Shown: positions 24,499 to 35,831, numbered from the stretch's first letter. The stretch is 64,000 nucleotides of DNA from Dryocosmus kuriphilus (GCA_038277395.1 CM076191.1:182358687-182422686); one strand, 5' to 3'. Notes: generated by a model not told the origin, from the sequence alone. Numbers and translations: made by a program.

Positions 24499-26299
24499 AT
24501 GGGACCTAAAAAAAAAAACAAACATAACACAACTTCAAATAAACAGACTTCAGTGTCTTCATTAAAAACAAATGTAGCAAGTTCTTCATCTGAACACTAC
24601 TGTAACAAGAATGTTGACGCATTTTGTTACGTATGTGCTAAGTATCACCTATCAGCTGACCGAAGACAAATATCCGATAAAATAAAAAATATTTACAAAA
24701 ACTGTTTTGAATTGGATATTTATAACCAAGATAAAAAATGGATACCACACAAGATATGTAGTGCTTGTTACATGATGATGACCAGATATGATTCCGAAAA
24801 AAAACCTGAAAAATTAAAGTTTGTAAAACCTGCATATTGGGAAGAGCCATCATGCGCAGCAAACTGTTATATATGTTTGACAAAAGTGACAGGAATTAAT
24901 AAAAAAAATATTCAGAGTATGAAATATCCTAAAGTTTCAACGTTAGTAAGACCAGTAGAGGAAAATATTGATATTGACGATGAAAGCGACAGTTCAATAG
25001 ATTCGATGGAAAGTATGTCAACCAATGATGCATGCGATATTAGTGACGCTGAAGAAGATGAATATAAAGATGGAGATGAATATACTTCAGATGATGGAAA
25101 TATGAGTACAAGTAGTGAATACTATGCTACTAGTGGTCAAGACAAAACTCCAAAAATCATTGATCAAAAAGAATTGAATGATCTTGTAAGGGACCTGGAT
25201 TTACCTAAAGATAAAGCGGAATATCTAGCTTCATACATGAAAGGCAACAACTGGCTCTCAAAAGGCACAAGAATATCATATTACCGAAATCGGGAGGAAA
25301 ACTTTAGAAAATATTTTACGATGATAGGGGAACCTTCATTAGTGTATTGCAATAATGTGGAAGGGTTAATGAATGAGTTCCATATAGGAATCTATAAGGA
25401 CAATGAATGAAGACTATTTATAGACTCCTCCACTACAAGTCTGAAGGCAGTATTACTTCATAACACTAATGTTTTTGCTTCAATTCCCATAGCTCATTCA
25501 ACCGTACTAAAAGAAGAATATAGTACGATGAAATTCATTTTAGAGACAATAAAATATTCTGAGCATAACTGGCTTATTTGCGGAGATCTTAAGATTTTAA
25601 CTATACTGTTAGGACAACAATCTGGAAATACGAAATATCCTTGTTTTTTGTGTTTATGGCACAGCAGAGATCGCAAGAAGCACTATACATATAACGAAGA
25701 TATGGCCGAACAGAACCTCTTTCGGCTGGTTCTGCTAATATTGTACGCGAAACTCGGCTTGATGAAGCAATATGTAGAAGCCTTAAATAAAGAAGGAGTG
25801 CTTTAAATATTTGAAGAAAAAATTCCCTAAACTCAGTGATGCAAAAATTAATGAAGGTATCTTTGATGGACCACAAATACGTGAATTGTTAAAAGATAAT
25901 GAGTTCGTTCTTGTAATGACTGACAAAGAAAGAGCAGCATGGGTCAGTTTTAAAGAAGTTGTACAAAATTTTCTTGGGAATAATAAAAGCGTAGAATACA
26001 AGAAACTAGTGGATCGAATGTTGGAAAACTACAAGGAACTAGGATGTTTGATGAATTCAAAATTACATTATTTGCATTCACATATAGATTACTTTCCACA
26101 GAATCTAGGGGATTTCAGTGAGGAGCAGGAAGAGAGGTTCCACCAAGATATCAAGAAAATGGAAAAAAGATATCAAGGACGGTGGGATGTGAACATGATG
26201 GCTGATTACTGCTGGTCATTGAAGAGAGAGAATGTAATAAAAAAGGAGTCAAGCGTAAAAGAGAGTCACTTGTACGATCATTTAAAAAGAAAAGAGTAA
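24499..26299 (+). pseudogene. DDE-type transposase of an unplaced arthropod family, broken
   Basis: Residues 1-303 are intact from ATG 24499. A zinc-binding layout has C43-x2-C46, C87-x2-C90 and C123-x2-C126, then an acidic linker (about 170-220), then ELNDLVRDLDLPKDKAE. A TGA at 25408-25410 sits where relatives have Trp, just before RLFIDSS; the same frame then gives a candidate catalytic Asp in IDSS and another in ICGDLKI. A cysteine cluster YPCFLCLWHSRDRKKHY follows. About 35 residues appear deleted before KLGLMKQYVEALNKEG, and a one-base shift occurs near 25800. The last part (25811-26299) has FDGPQIRELL, FLGNN, SEEQEERFHQD (candidate Glu) and RYQGRWDVNMMADYCW. I recall similar multicopy uncharacterised arthropod proteins; the catalytic assignment is inference. 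Three lesions make it non-functional. Confidence 0.75.
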
Positions 26300-26384
26300 G
26301 ATACCATACAAAACAATAGATAAATGAAGGTTCTCGATATTTTCTAAATCGATGATACATATAGTTATAATGTCTGTCTCTGTT

Positions 26385-26790
26385 TACTCAGCGACCCTAA
26401 AAACGTATACATGTGGTAGTTGTGTCTGTTCACAGGGGTTTTCCTCGATTTATCCTTGAAATGACCTTGACTCTTACCTGATGGAGAAAAACGGACCCCG
26501 GATTCGGACTCAGCGACTCCAAAAACGTATAGATGTAGTAATTGTGTCTGTTCACAGGCTTTTTCCTCGATTTAACCTTGAAATGACCTTGACCCTGACC
26601 TGATAGAGACAAACAGATCTCGAATTCGGATTCAGGGACCTCAAAAACATACAAAAACGGCATCTTGGTCCACATTCGTGGAATAATCTTGATTTGACCT
26701 TGAAATGACCTTGACCCTGACCTGATGGAAAAAAACGGACCCCGGATTCGGACTCAGCGACCCCAAAAACATATAGATATGGTGGTCTGG
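26385..26790. repeat. Inverted subterminal repeats, right side
   Basis: Reverse-orientation copies of the left dimeric units: GACCTTGACCCTGACCTGATG and CCCCGGATTCGGACTCAGCG in outline, repeated about three half-units. Fewer copies than on the left, so copy number has changed independently on the two sides. Confidence 0.85.
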
Positions 26791-26836
26791 TCACGTGCAT
26801 AGAAAAATTTTTTTTTTTTGTGGGGCTGTGTTATTA

Positions 26837-27124
26837 ATTAGGCAGGATGGGAACGATAATACAATTTCTACTAGAAAATGCAAGTGCGGTTTTTTCTAGA
26901 ATCAAATACCAGCTAAGAAATACGCAAAGTCACTTGCGGTGTGTCACGTTGTAAAGTTCGCGAGCACCGGCCCTCGATACCGCGGAAGATCTCTGTAAAC
27001 CACAATATGCACATCGAAATATTCCGAACGTCGAACAGCCACTGCTTGCCGAATTTAGCCAAAGTACTTGCGGTTTTTTCCCCTGGGACATCTTTGCTTC
27101 GCTCGACGTATTTACAACTTAAAA
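26837..27124. other. Flanking DNA with CTTGCGG motifs
   Basis: AAGTGCGG, CACTTGCGG, TACTTGCGG and CACATGCGG recur at irregular spacing. No gene is supported. Confidence 0.3.
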
Positions 27125-27252
27125 GTTTACGTAAAGCACATGCGGAGTTTTGATTTTGTAACAGGAAGCTTGCTCGACCACTTTTACCGAACAAAAAAAA
27201 TGCAAGTCCTTTAAGTATATTCTTCCTTAGTGCTTCTCATCGTATTCGACTT
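27125..27252 (+). repeat. Left copy of 128-bp direct repeat flanking the non-LTR element
   Basis: From GTTTACGTAAAGCACATGCG to CGTATTCGACTT. It matches 31553-31680 with about five substitutions and no gap. The position immediately outside a non-LTR retrotransposon fits a target-site duplication. Confidence 0.8.
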
Positions 27253-27313
27253 ACGGAAGATACGGTGATCATCGAAGTGAAGGAGAAGGGAGGGGAGCCC
27301 GGGAGTTTTTGAA

Positions 27314-28244
27314 TTGGCTAATGGAGAGATCCAGGCCTTTAGTTTAATATCAATTGAAGAGTTTTTTAAAAGGAGGAGGGAAGACAGGGAAATTAGTGAA
27401 GAGAAAGAGGAATTAGATTTAATAATAAAGCAAAGAAAAATGGATAAGTCATTAACGGAAAAAGGTAAGAAGGAAAAGAAGGGAAGCGACGGGCAGGCAT
27501 TAGAAAAGAGTAGTGAAGAGAATATTCAAACTGGAGACAAAGAAGTAGAAAAGATGAGGAAGCTGATGATGGAGGTAATGGGGATGCAGGAAGAAAGGCA
27601 GGAGAAAAGGGGAGAAGAAATAAAGCAAGAAATTAGGAGGGAAATGGCAGAGCTTAGAAAAGAGATGAGGAAATGGGAAGAAGTGAGGGAAGAATTAGAA
27701 AAGAGGATGCAAGGTTTAGAGCAAAAAACTAGAAAAACAGGAGAAGTCTAATAAAAAGGTAGGAGAGTTAGAGATTAGGGTCGAGAAGATTGAGAACTTA
27801 AACCAGATAGTTAGAGGGGAAGGAATAAGGAATGCAGATAGCGAAAGGCTGAAAAATATATAGAGAAGAATAGAGAGTAAAGAGAGAGAAGAAAGGGGGA
27901 AGAATATAGTGATAAAGGGTCTAAGATTAGAAGGTAGAGAATTGAAAGAAGGAGTTGAAGAAGTGCTAAAGAGGGTTGATGCGAAAGTAAAAATAGAGGA
28001 AGTAAGAAGAGTAGGTAAGGAAGGGGAGAGAGGAGGACAAATGGCTCCGGTTAGACTAAAAGACAGTGATGATAAAAGAGAAGTGATGCATAAGAAAAGA
28101 GCGTTGTATGGAAGCTCGGAAAGGATAGAAGATGATTTGACTTGGATTGAAAGAACAATGCAGTATATGATAAGGAAAATAGCAGAAGAGGAAAGAAAAA
28201 AAGGAAAAAGAACGTGGGTTAAGTATGGAAGAATTCAGAGATAG
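27314..28244 (+). pseudogene. Non-LTR ORF1 protein, broken
   Basis: A first frame of 145 codons (27314-27751) is strongly charged and reads as coiled coil (EERQEKRGEEIKQEIRREM region). After a shift near 27747 the sequence continues through VGELEIRVEKIEN, meets a TAG at 27861-27863, and resumes with RGKNIVIKGLRLEGREL and IEDDLTWIERTMQ up to a stop at 28242-28244. The NIVIKGL segment followed by a basic, helical C-terminus is typical of insect non-LTR ORF1 proteins that bind element RNA. The start is chosen as the first ATG in the frame downstream of the left repeat. Confidence 0.72.
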
Positions 28245-28311
28245 ATGAGGTATGGTGGGAATGGGACGAAGAAGAAGAAAAAATAGTTAAAAGTACTAAG
28301 TCGGGGGGGGA

Positions 28312-31300
28312 ATGGGAGCGAGGAGTGAAGGGGAGGGAAAAATAAGTGATAGTAGGCAGGGTAAAGAGGAGAGAAAAGAAGAAAAGAAAGAGTGGAAGTT
28401 GTGCTACTGGAATATAGCAGGATTAGAAAGAAAGGATAAAGAATTCATAAGAAATTTAGAACAATGGGAAGTAGTAGTAATGACAGAAACGTGGTTGGAT
28501 GACAACGGATTGGAAAGAGTGAAGGAAGATTACCAAAGGGGTACATATGAAAGAAGAGAAGCGCAAAGAGGGTAAATAAAAAAGGAAGAGCAATGGGAGG
28601 AATGTTGATGGGAATAAGAAGGGAAATGTTGACAGAGGTCAAAAAGCATGGAAGATAAGAAAGAGGAAACTGAAGGAATAATAGTACAAGAGGTAAAGGT
28701 AGGAGAAGAGAGGTGGAAGATAGTAGGAGTATATGTAAATGGAGATATGCAGAAGAAATCAGAGAAGATAAAAGAAATAATGAAAGGAGTTGGAGAAGAT
28801 ATGTGGCTCATAATAGGAGGAGATTTTAATGCGAGGACAGGGGGGAAAGGAGGTAAGGAATGGGGAGGAGAAAGGGGAAGAAAATCCAAGGACAAGGTAT
28901 TGAACGGGGAGGGTACGAAATTGTTAAAGTGCCTTGAAGAAATGAGATGGTTTATTTTAAACGGAAATATACAAGAGGATGAGGAAGGGGAATATACTCG
29001 AGCAGATGGAGAAAAGGGAACGGTAATCGATTATGTAATAGTGGATGACGAGGTGAGCGAAAGCATAAAGCATCTAGAGGTAGGGGAATATATTGAGTCG
29101 GATCACTTTCCATTAATAGTGACATTGAAGGGGGAAAAGGGTAGAGAAAATAAGGATAAAAAGGAAGTAAAGGAGAAAAGAACGAGCAGAGGTGCTTGGT
29201 CAATGGAAGGAAAAGAACAATTTATGGAAAAGGTAAAAAATATCAAAATGGGTGAGGGAAGTGTAAATGAAAAAATGGAAATAATGATAAGGGAAATTAA
29301 AAGTATATTAGAGGGAACAGGTAATCAGAATGTTAGGGTTGAAGGGGGAAAAAACGGATGGGATCAAGAATGTAAAGAGAAAAAGAGAGAGGTGAGGAAG
29401 GAATTAGGAAAATGAAGAAAAGGGAAAAGTAGAGGAGAGGATTATAAGAGGAAGAAGAGGGTATGCTAAATTGTGATAGAAAAAAAGAGGAGGAAAATAA
29501 AAGATTCGTAGAAGAGGCAGAGAAGGCTAGGACGGAGGAGGAAATTTGGAAGATAGTAAATAGGGAGAGAAGAAGAAGGAAAAGAGTAAACGAGAATATT
29601 GACATGTTAGAATGGAAAAAGTATTTCATGGATTTGCTAGGAGGGGTAGAGATGAAAATAAGGAAAGGAAAAAAGAGGGAAGGGAAAGAGACGAGGAAGA
29701 GAGTATTCCAAAAGAAGAAATTAGCAAGGTGATAGAATTAATGAAAGATGCTAAGGCGCCTGGAATAGATGACATTCCAAATGAAGTACGGAAATACGGG
29801 GGAAAAGAACTTAAGGAGTGGGCGTGGATAATGTGCAATAGAGTATGAAAAGGAGAGGGCTGGCCAGAAGTATGGAAGGAGGGGGTAGTGGTGCCGATAG
29901 TAAAAAAGAGTAATGGTGAAGAGGTGAAAGACTATAGGGGAATAACGCTGATGCCAACGTTGTATAAGATATATGTAACTATTCTAGCAGATAGGTTGAA
30001 GAAAGAAGTTGAGGAAAAAAAGATAGTACCACCAAATCAAACAGGGTTTAGGAAAGGAATGGGAGTGATGGATAATATATATGTTTTAAATGATCTGGTA
30101 AATAGAAGAATAGAAAGAAAGAAAGGGAGAATGATAGCAATGTTTGTAGACTTAAAAGCGGCATTTGATTCCTTGGACAGAGAGGAGATGAAAGAGCAAG
30201 ATAAGGGTAGCGGATCGAGTAGGGGAAAAGTTTCTGGTTAGCGAGAGGAGTTAGGCAAAGTTGTCCTTTGAGCCCGTTCTTATTTAACATCTTGATAGCA
30301 GACTTGGAAGAGGAAATGAAGAGAAAAGGCTGGGAAGGAGTTAAGAGAGGAGGTGGCAAAATTTATACTCTGGCGTACGCAGATGACATACTAATTATGG
30401 CGGAAAATGAGGAGGGTATGGCGGGCCTAATTACAGCATTGGAGAAATATTTAGACGGGAAAAAGTTGGTAATAAATGTGGAAAAGACGAAGATAATGAG
30501 GTTTAGAAAAGGAGCGGGTAGAAAAAAAGAGTGGACGGCAAGATGGAAAGGAGTAGAGATAGAGGAAGTAAAAGAGTTTAAATACTTGCGTTATATTCTA
30601 CAAGTCAATGGGGATCACAGAGCGCACATAAGAGAAAGGATAAGAAAAGCAGCAGGAGTAATGAAGCAGATTTGGGGAATCGGAAAAAGGAGGTTTAAAA
30701 AAGACTGGAGAAGGAGAATATGGTTGTTTTGGTACGCTGGTGTGGCCGGTGTTAAGCTACGGAGCAGATATATGGGGTTGGAAGGAAAGAGAAGATATTG
30801 AGAGGATACAAGAAAGGTATATAAAATGGACGTTAGGAGTAGACTGGAGGACACCAGGGTATATGGTGAGAGTAGGAGCACAAAGGGATAAATTGAGCAC
30901 TAGAGCGGGAAAGAGAGCGTTGAAGTTTGAAGTAAAGTTAAAAGAGGGAAGAGGAGGAGAGTTAGCGAGGGAATGCTTAAAAGAGATAGATGAAAGAAGG
31001 GGAAGGGCGATAGAATTAACGAGATGGGAAGTGGAAAGAAAAGGATTTTTAGAAGATAGAGACATTGGGGATGGGCAGGAAATAAAGTTTGAGGAATTGG
31101 ATAAAAGAGACAGGCAAAAACAGCTGAATGAAAGATGGGGGTCGAATGAGGAATCAAAATACAATAAGTGGTATAAGGTGATAAAGAAGGAAGGACTACC
31201 AAAGTATTTGGAAAATGTATGGGGAAAGAGGAAATGGACGAGCATAGCTAGATTTAGATTGGCAAACGAGGTAAGGGAAGGGAGATATTGGGAAGAAGAG

Positions 31301-31501
31301 GAGAATAGAACGTGCAGAATATGTCAGTGGGAAGAGGAAACGTGGGAGCATGTTTGGGATTGATGCAAAAGAGGGATGGAAGAGAAAGGAAGCTGGCAAG
31401 AGAATGTGGAGGAGATATTAGGGGAAGAAGGTTTGGGGGAAGAATGGATAAAGAGTTTAGAGGGTGCTAGAGAGATGAGTATGAGTGGAGTGAAAGAGTA
31501 A
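28312..31501 (+). pseudogene. Non-LTR ORF2: endonuclease, reverse transcriptase, CCHC, broken
   Basis: Endonuclease signatures in order: CYWNIAGL and VVMTETWLD (28312-28575), then GGDFNAR, TVIDYVIV and SDHFPL (28648-29415). RT signatures: DAKAPGIDDIPNE, DYRGITLM, NQTGFRKGMG and VDLKAAFDS, then CPLSPFLFN and LAYADDILIM (catalytic YADD, near 30377). The C-terminus has C-x2-C-x8-H-x4-C (CRIC to the Cys after codon 31361). At least six frame changes occur (near 28575, 29415, 29730, 30200-30240 and 30770 among others), with TGA codons at 29846 and 31361 replacing expected residues. About 90 bp of RT between AAFDS and CPLSP is missing compared with the second element at 55696-57357. In nature this protein nicks the target and reverse-transcribes the element RNA. 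Confidence 0.85.
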
Positions 31502-31552
31502 GTGTGAGCCATGTAAACCCTCAGGGGAAACATTATCAATAAAGAAGAAGAA

Positions 31553-31680
31553 GTTTACGTAAAGCACATGCGGAGTTTTGATTTTGTTACAGGAAGCTTG
31601 CTCGACCACTTTTACCGAACAAAAAAAACGCAAGTCCTTTAAGTATATTCTTCCCTTGTGCTTTTCATCGTATTCGACTT
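31553..31680 (+). repeat. Right copy of 128-bp direct repeat
   Basis: Matches 27125-27252. It begins directly after the GAAGAAGAA tail of the element and continues into CTTTTACAAAC, which is absent after the left copy. Confidence 0.8.
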
Positions 31681-31984
31681 CTTTTACAAACTTTAAGCAC
31701 CGCAATGTACTTTACGTATATTTTTCCACTGTATTCGGTAAATTTTCTCAGATTTTGCAATTTTAGACAATCATTTTTTATTATAAATAATTGAAAGTTA
31801 TCATTTTAATTATGATAGTCAAACGCAGCTTGCACTCACAATTCCACGATACCAAAAACTTACTTTTCTCCAAAATGTCACTTACGTATGTTTTTCGGTT
31901 ATAGGTCAGTTTATTTCCAACTCACGGATATTATTATAAATAAACATTTCCTCCAATTGTAGGTAATTTGCGAGGAGTCGATCA
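31681..31984. other. AT-rich flank, no gene recognised
   Basis: Continuation of the insertion-site DNA. No supported feature. Confidence 0.35.
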
Positions 31985-33600
31985 CTCAAGTATTCCTCGT
32001 ACACTCACGAAATGTTCCCATCTATTGACTATTCCGTCAATATTCTTATGTATTCCCAGATATTTCTAAGTATTTCGAAGTATTCCAAATTCTTCAAAAT
32101 CCTTTGAAATCCTTAGAAATCACTTCACATATATGTTAATTTCTTCTGAAATGCCTTGAAACCTTTTTAAATCCCTTAAAATCAATAATAACCTTGTAAA
32201 TCATACGAAATCCTTTAAATAACGTAAAATTCCTTTAAAATTTTTTAACTTTGAAATCCGTTGAAATCCTAGACATTCCTTAGAATCTTTTAAAATTCCT
32301 ACAAAATTCTTTAAAATTTCTTGAAATCCTTATAAATCACTTGAAATATTTTAGTTTCGTCTGCAATCCCTTGAAATATTTTTAAACCCCTAAAATAAAA
32401 AATAGCTTTGAAAAATCCTCTGAAATCCTTTAAATCTTGTAAAATCCCTTAAAACATTTTTCAACTTTGGAATCATTGAAAATTTTTCTTTAAAATCCTT
32501 CAAATTTCCTCGAACTTTTTTTACTTGCCTAAAAACTTTGAAATCTTTGGAGATCCTATAAAATTCCTCGATCTTGTGAAATCCTTTGAAATCTCTTCTA
32601 AACAATTCCCCTAAAATCTTTGAAATTTACTGTAAAGCCTTAAATTTTGTGCTTTTGAAATTCTTTAAAATCTTTAAAAAGCGTTAAGTCTTCTGAAACT
32701 CCTTGAAATATTTTTAATCTATTCAAATCTCTACAAATCCCTTAGAATGCTTTAAAGTCCTACAAAATTTTTTAAAATCCCTTGAAATCCTTATAAATTA
32801 CTTGGAATTTTTGTATTTCTTCTGGAATCTCTTGAAATCTTTCTATGTTCCTCAAAATCAATAATATCCTTGAAAGTACTGTGAAATCCTTTAAATTTCT
32901 AAACATTACTTTAGCATCTTTGAACTCTGGAATCATTAAAAATCTTATTTCCTTGAAATCCTTCAAATTTCCTTGAAATCGGAAATCATGTAAAATTCCT
33001 TGATCTCGTGAAATGCTTTGAAATCTCTGAAATAAATTCCCTTATAATCTTTGAAATTCTTTGAAAATCGCATTAATTTTGTGGTTCTGAAATCGGTTAA
33101 AGTCTTTAGAAACCTGTAATTCTTCTGAAATTCCTTGAAGTCTTTTTAATCTGTTGAAATCTTTAGAAATCTCTTAGAATATTTTAAGTTCTTAGAAAAT
33201 TCCTTGAAATTCCTTGGAATCTTTAAAAATCCTACAAAATTCTTCACAATCCTTACAAAGTAGATACTAAAAAGATTTTAGTTTCTTCTGGAATCGCTTG
33301 AAATATTTTTAAGTTCATTAAAATCAATGATATTCTTGAAAATCCTATGAAATCCTTTAAATAATGTAAAATTCTTAAAAAATTTTTTGATGTCTGGAAT
33401 CATTGAAAATCTTTTTTCTTTGAAATCCTACATATGTTCTTGAAATATTTTAAATTCCTTAAAAATTTTGAAATCCTCTGAATTCTTATAAAATCCCCTT
33501 GATTCTGTGAAATGTTTTCAAATTATTGAATAAATTCCCTTGGAATCTTTGAAATTCCCTTAAATTTGGTGAATTTTGGATGATTTAAGTTGTTTTAGAG
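31985..33600. repeat. Degenerate TTGAAATCCTTTAAAAT repeat tract, inverse orientation
   Basis: Starts with CACTCAAGTATTCCTCGTACACTC and GTATTCC-type repeats, the complement of 18185-18325. It continues as about 1.5 kb of imperfect CTTGAAATCCTTNAAAAT words. It is the inverse counterpart of the 17285-18330 tract and so probably the same family. Non-coding. Confidence 0.7.
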
Positions 33601-33959
33601 TTAAATTTGCCAAATACACCAAGAAAATTTTGAAAAAATATATCCGTCAAATCTGTTTATTTTATAATAAGAATGAAACAATTGGGGACCTTCTGTAATC
33701 AAAACTTGAGGATATTTAAACTGATAAAAAAGGTGTCGAAAATTGAAAAACTAGGCTGAGATCTTCGAATACTAATTAAATTTGCACTAGAGAGATATTT
33801 TTTTAATGCTTGTACTTACTAAAATTTTCAAACTTTTTTTATCTTAAAAAGGGGGAAATTATCATCATAAGCTAATTAAAAATTTCACAGATTTAAAAAT
33901 TTCAGAATCCAGCAATATACAAATTTAAATGAAAAATGAACCTTTTTTTAAATGTATAA

Positions 33960-34176
33960 TTTATATATAATATATTCATATATGTTATTTGAAATTAAAA
34001 AAGTAAAATCTTCTACAATATTTATAAAATGCAAGTTATGGGATTGTATAGTAAAAAAATTTTATGATTAAAATTACAGTTTTTTATTTGTAGAGCACAT
34101 AATTCCTTGAAATCACTTTTAAATCGTAATATCCTAAGTGTTACTTAGATACAGTATACTTGTTTAATCTATATTA
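33960..34176. repeat. Segmental duplication block A, part 1
   Basis: About 34080-34170 aligns with 43330-43430 (AGAGCACATAATTCCTTG, CACTTTTAAATCGTAATATCC, TGTTTAATCTATA). Block A continues after each mariner insertion. Confidence 0.75.
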
Positions 34177-35509
34177 CGAGGCACGTCCAGAAAGTAAGTG
34201 TGCTGGTACTATCACAGCTGTAGGGAATACTTTTTCGACATGTTGGCAACACTGCCGCGTAGCCTGACCCCTCCCCTTCAAAACGAGACCAATCCGAGGT
34301 TAGTGTGTTGAAAACTCTTGACGCAGTAGCACCTCTCGCGAAAAATGTCGATCGTATCTCCCGCCAAGTGCGAAATTCGCGCCGTCATTCGCTACCTCGT
34401 TGTGAAGGAAAAAGCTCCAGTTGAGATTTATAATGAGGTGAAAACTGTTTACGGTAAAGGAGCTATGAATCGTGCGAGTATGCACAAGTGGTGTCGCGAA
34501 TTTAAAAATGGCCGTACTTCCTTGCATGACGATCAAAGGAGCGGAAGACCTTCAATTGTGACTGACGAACTTGTGGAAAAAATCGAGATTGCGGTCCGTG
34601 ACGATCGCAGATTGACGTTAAATGATTTTTCTGCGATGTTTCCGCAAATCTCCAGATCCCTGTTACACGAAACAATCACAGAAGCTTTCAGATATCGGAA
34701 ATTGTCTGCGAGGTGGGTCCCAAAGCAGCTGACAGACACAGCACAAGTTTAATCCAGTGCAGAGCTCCAAAGAGACTTTGGAGCGCTACGAACGCGAAGG
34801 CGATGATCTTCTCTACTCTATTGTTACTGGAGACGAAACTTGGGTTTCCCAACACACGCCTGAAACTAAGAGGCAGTCTCAACAATGGCGCCACACCTTG
34901 TCGCCCTCCGCCAAGAAATACAAAACCACAATTTCAGCCAAAAAAATCATGGCATCCGTGTTTTGGGACCATAAGGGCATAATTTTGATTGAGAATCTGC
35001 CTCACGGGGAGACCATTAACGCGGCAAGATACTGTGAGACGCTGAAAAAATTGAAAAGGGCGATTCAGAATAAAAGGAGGGGCATGCTGACGAAGGGAGT
35101 CTGCCCGCTGCATGGCAGTGCCAAACCTCACACGGCCAACGCCACGAAGCAACTCCTGGACTCTTTTGGATGGGATGTTTTGAACCACCCCTCGTATTCT
35201 CCTGACCAGGCCCCTTCAGATTTCCATCTCTTCACTTCCCTGAAGGTGCACATGGGTGGAAACAAATTTTCAACGGACGAGGTGGTGAATGGGGAGGTGG
35301 AGAAGTGGGCGAAAGAGCTGGCGGGAGACTTCTTCGAGGCAGGCATCAAAAAATTGATCCCGTGGCTCACCACTTGCATCGAGAGGGATGGTGACTATGT
35401 CGAAAAATAACTTATATATGTATAAGTGTAACCAACTACGTTTTTGTTTTAATAAATTTTTTTTGAAGCCTACATAAATTGAGTACACTTACTTTATGGA
35501 CGTGCCTCG
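34177..35509 (+). mobile_element. mariner-like element 1
   Basis: 1333 bp, ends CGAGGCACGTCC and GGACGTGCCTCG (outer terminal inverted repeats), with AGTAAGTGT / ACACTTACT further in. Flanked by TA on both sides (34175-34176 and 35510-35511). The paralogous block B near 43428 has the uninterrupted TA, confirming insertion. Confidence 0.92.
34345..35410 (+). pseudogene. mariner transposase 1, frameshifted, lost catalytic Asp
   Basis: The N-terminal frame (34345-34752) has the two helix-turn-helix DNA-binding regions, RSGRPS between them, and the WVPKQLT linker motif. A shift near 34740 moves to the frame 34757-35410, which holds TGDETW (first catalytic Asp), then LHGSAKPHTA where family members have HDNARPH, so the second catalytic Asp is Gly. 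SPDQAPSD gives the third Asp at the correct D34D spacing. The C-terminus GDYVEK is complete. Total length fits the usual 340-350 residues. It cut and pasted the element at TA sites; this copy is inactive on two counts. Confidence 0.9.
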
Positions 35510-35511
35510 TA

Positions 35512-35831
35512 CTAAAGTATTTATATTAACGTATGAAGTGTTTACATAACGTAAAAAGTTATTTGTTAATTTGCTCAATTAAAAAAAAAAAAGTGTAATA
35601 CCAATCACAAGTTCACTTGTGTACAATAATTTCATGCGGATAAACTTTCAGGCAGTTAATTTGAAGAAATGGATCTTCAATACCATATTTCACACAGGTT
35701 TCTATAAATCTCGAACAGATAATATTCAAGAAAGGCGGTTTTTCATCCACGACGTTCATATTTATTTCAGTTCCTTTGACATGTCATCCTTTTACTTGCT
35801 ATTGAGGTTGCTCAAACTCGCAATGTTGATA
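35512..35831. repeat. Segmental duplication block A, part 2
   Basis: Aligns with about 43431-43745 (GCGGATAAACTT, AGTTAATTTGAAGAAATGGA, TTTTTCATCCA, TTGACATGTCATC). Lies between the two mariner insertions. Confidence 0.8.

Larger units (their letters stand above)
22682..26830. mobile_element. DNA transposon with CACAGCCCCAC ends, superfamily unplaced
   Basis: A 4149-bp element. The left end CACAGCCCCAC plus poly-A and TTTTCTGTGCACGTGACCAG is mirrored at 26728-26830, ending GTGGGGCTGTG. Inverted similarity continues inward through subterminal tandem repeats. Flanks read CTATTA on the left and TTATTA on the right: either a 6-bp duplication with one change or TATTA with one extra base. The interior encodes a broken DDE-type transposase (24499-26299). 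End sequence and duplication length do not clearly match hAT, P, Transib or PIF; I leave the superfamily open. Confidence 0.8.
27253..31552 (+). mobile_element. R1/I-type non-LTR retrotransposon, decayed
   Basis: About 4.3 kb with the order ORF1, apurinic-type endonuclease, reverse transcriptase and C-terminal CCHC finger. The 3' end is AATAAAGAAGAAGAA, a short GAA-rich tail in place of poly-A. It is purine-rich on the coding strand, unlike its surroundings. The 128-bp direct repeats abut both ends. Multiple frameshifts, nonsense codons and an RT deletion make it inactive. The clade assignment rests on domain order and the CCHC finger and is approximate. Confidence 0.85.

Noticed and set aside
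27314..28244. Host coiled-coil gene
   Set aside because: Position directly upstream of the endonuclease/RT frame, inside the 128-bp repeats, and the NIVIKGL segment identify it as the element's ORF1.
28445..31539. Many long minus-strand frames rich in S, L, P and F across the non-LTR element
   Set aside because: They mirror the purine-rich coding strand of ORF1/ORF2; the plus-strand frames contain the RT and endonuclease motifs.
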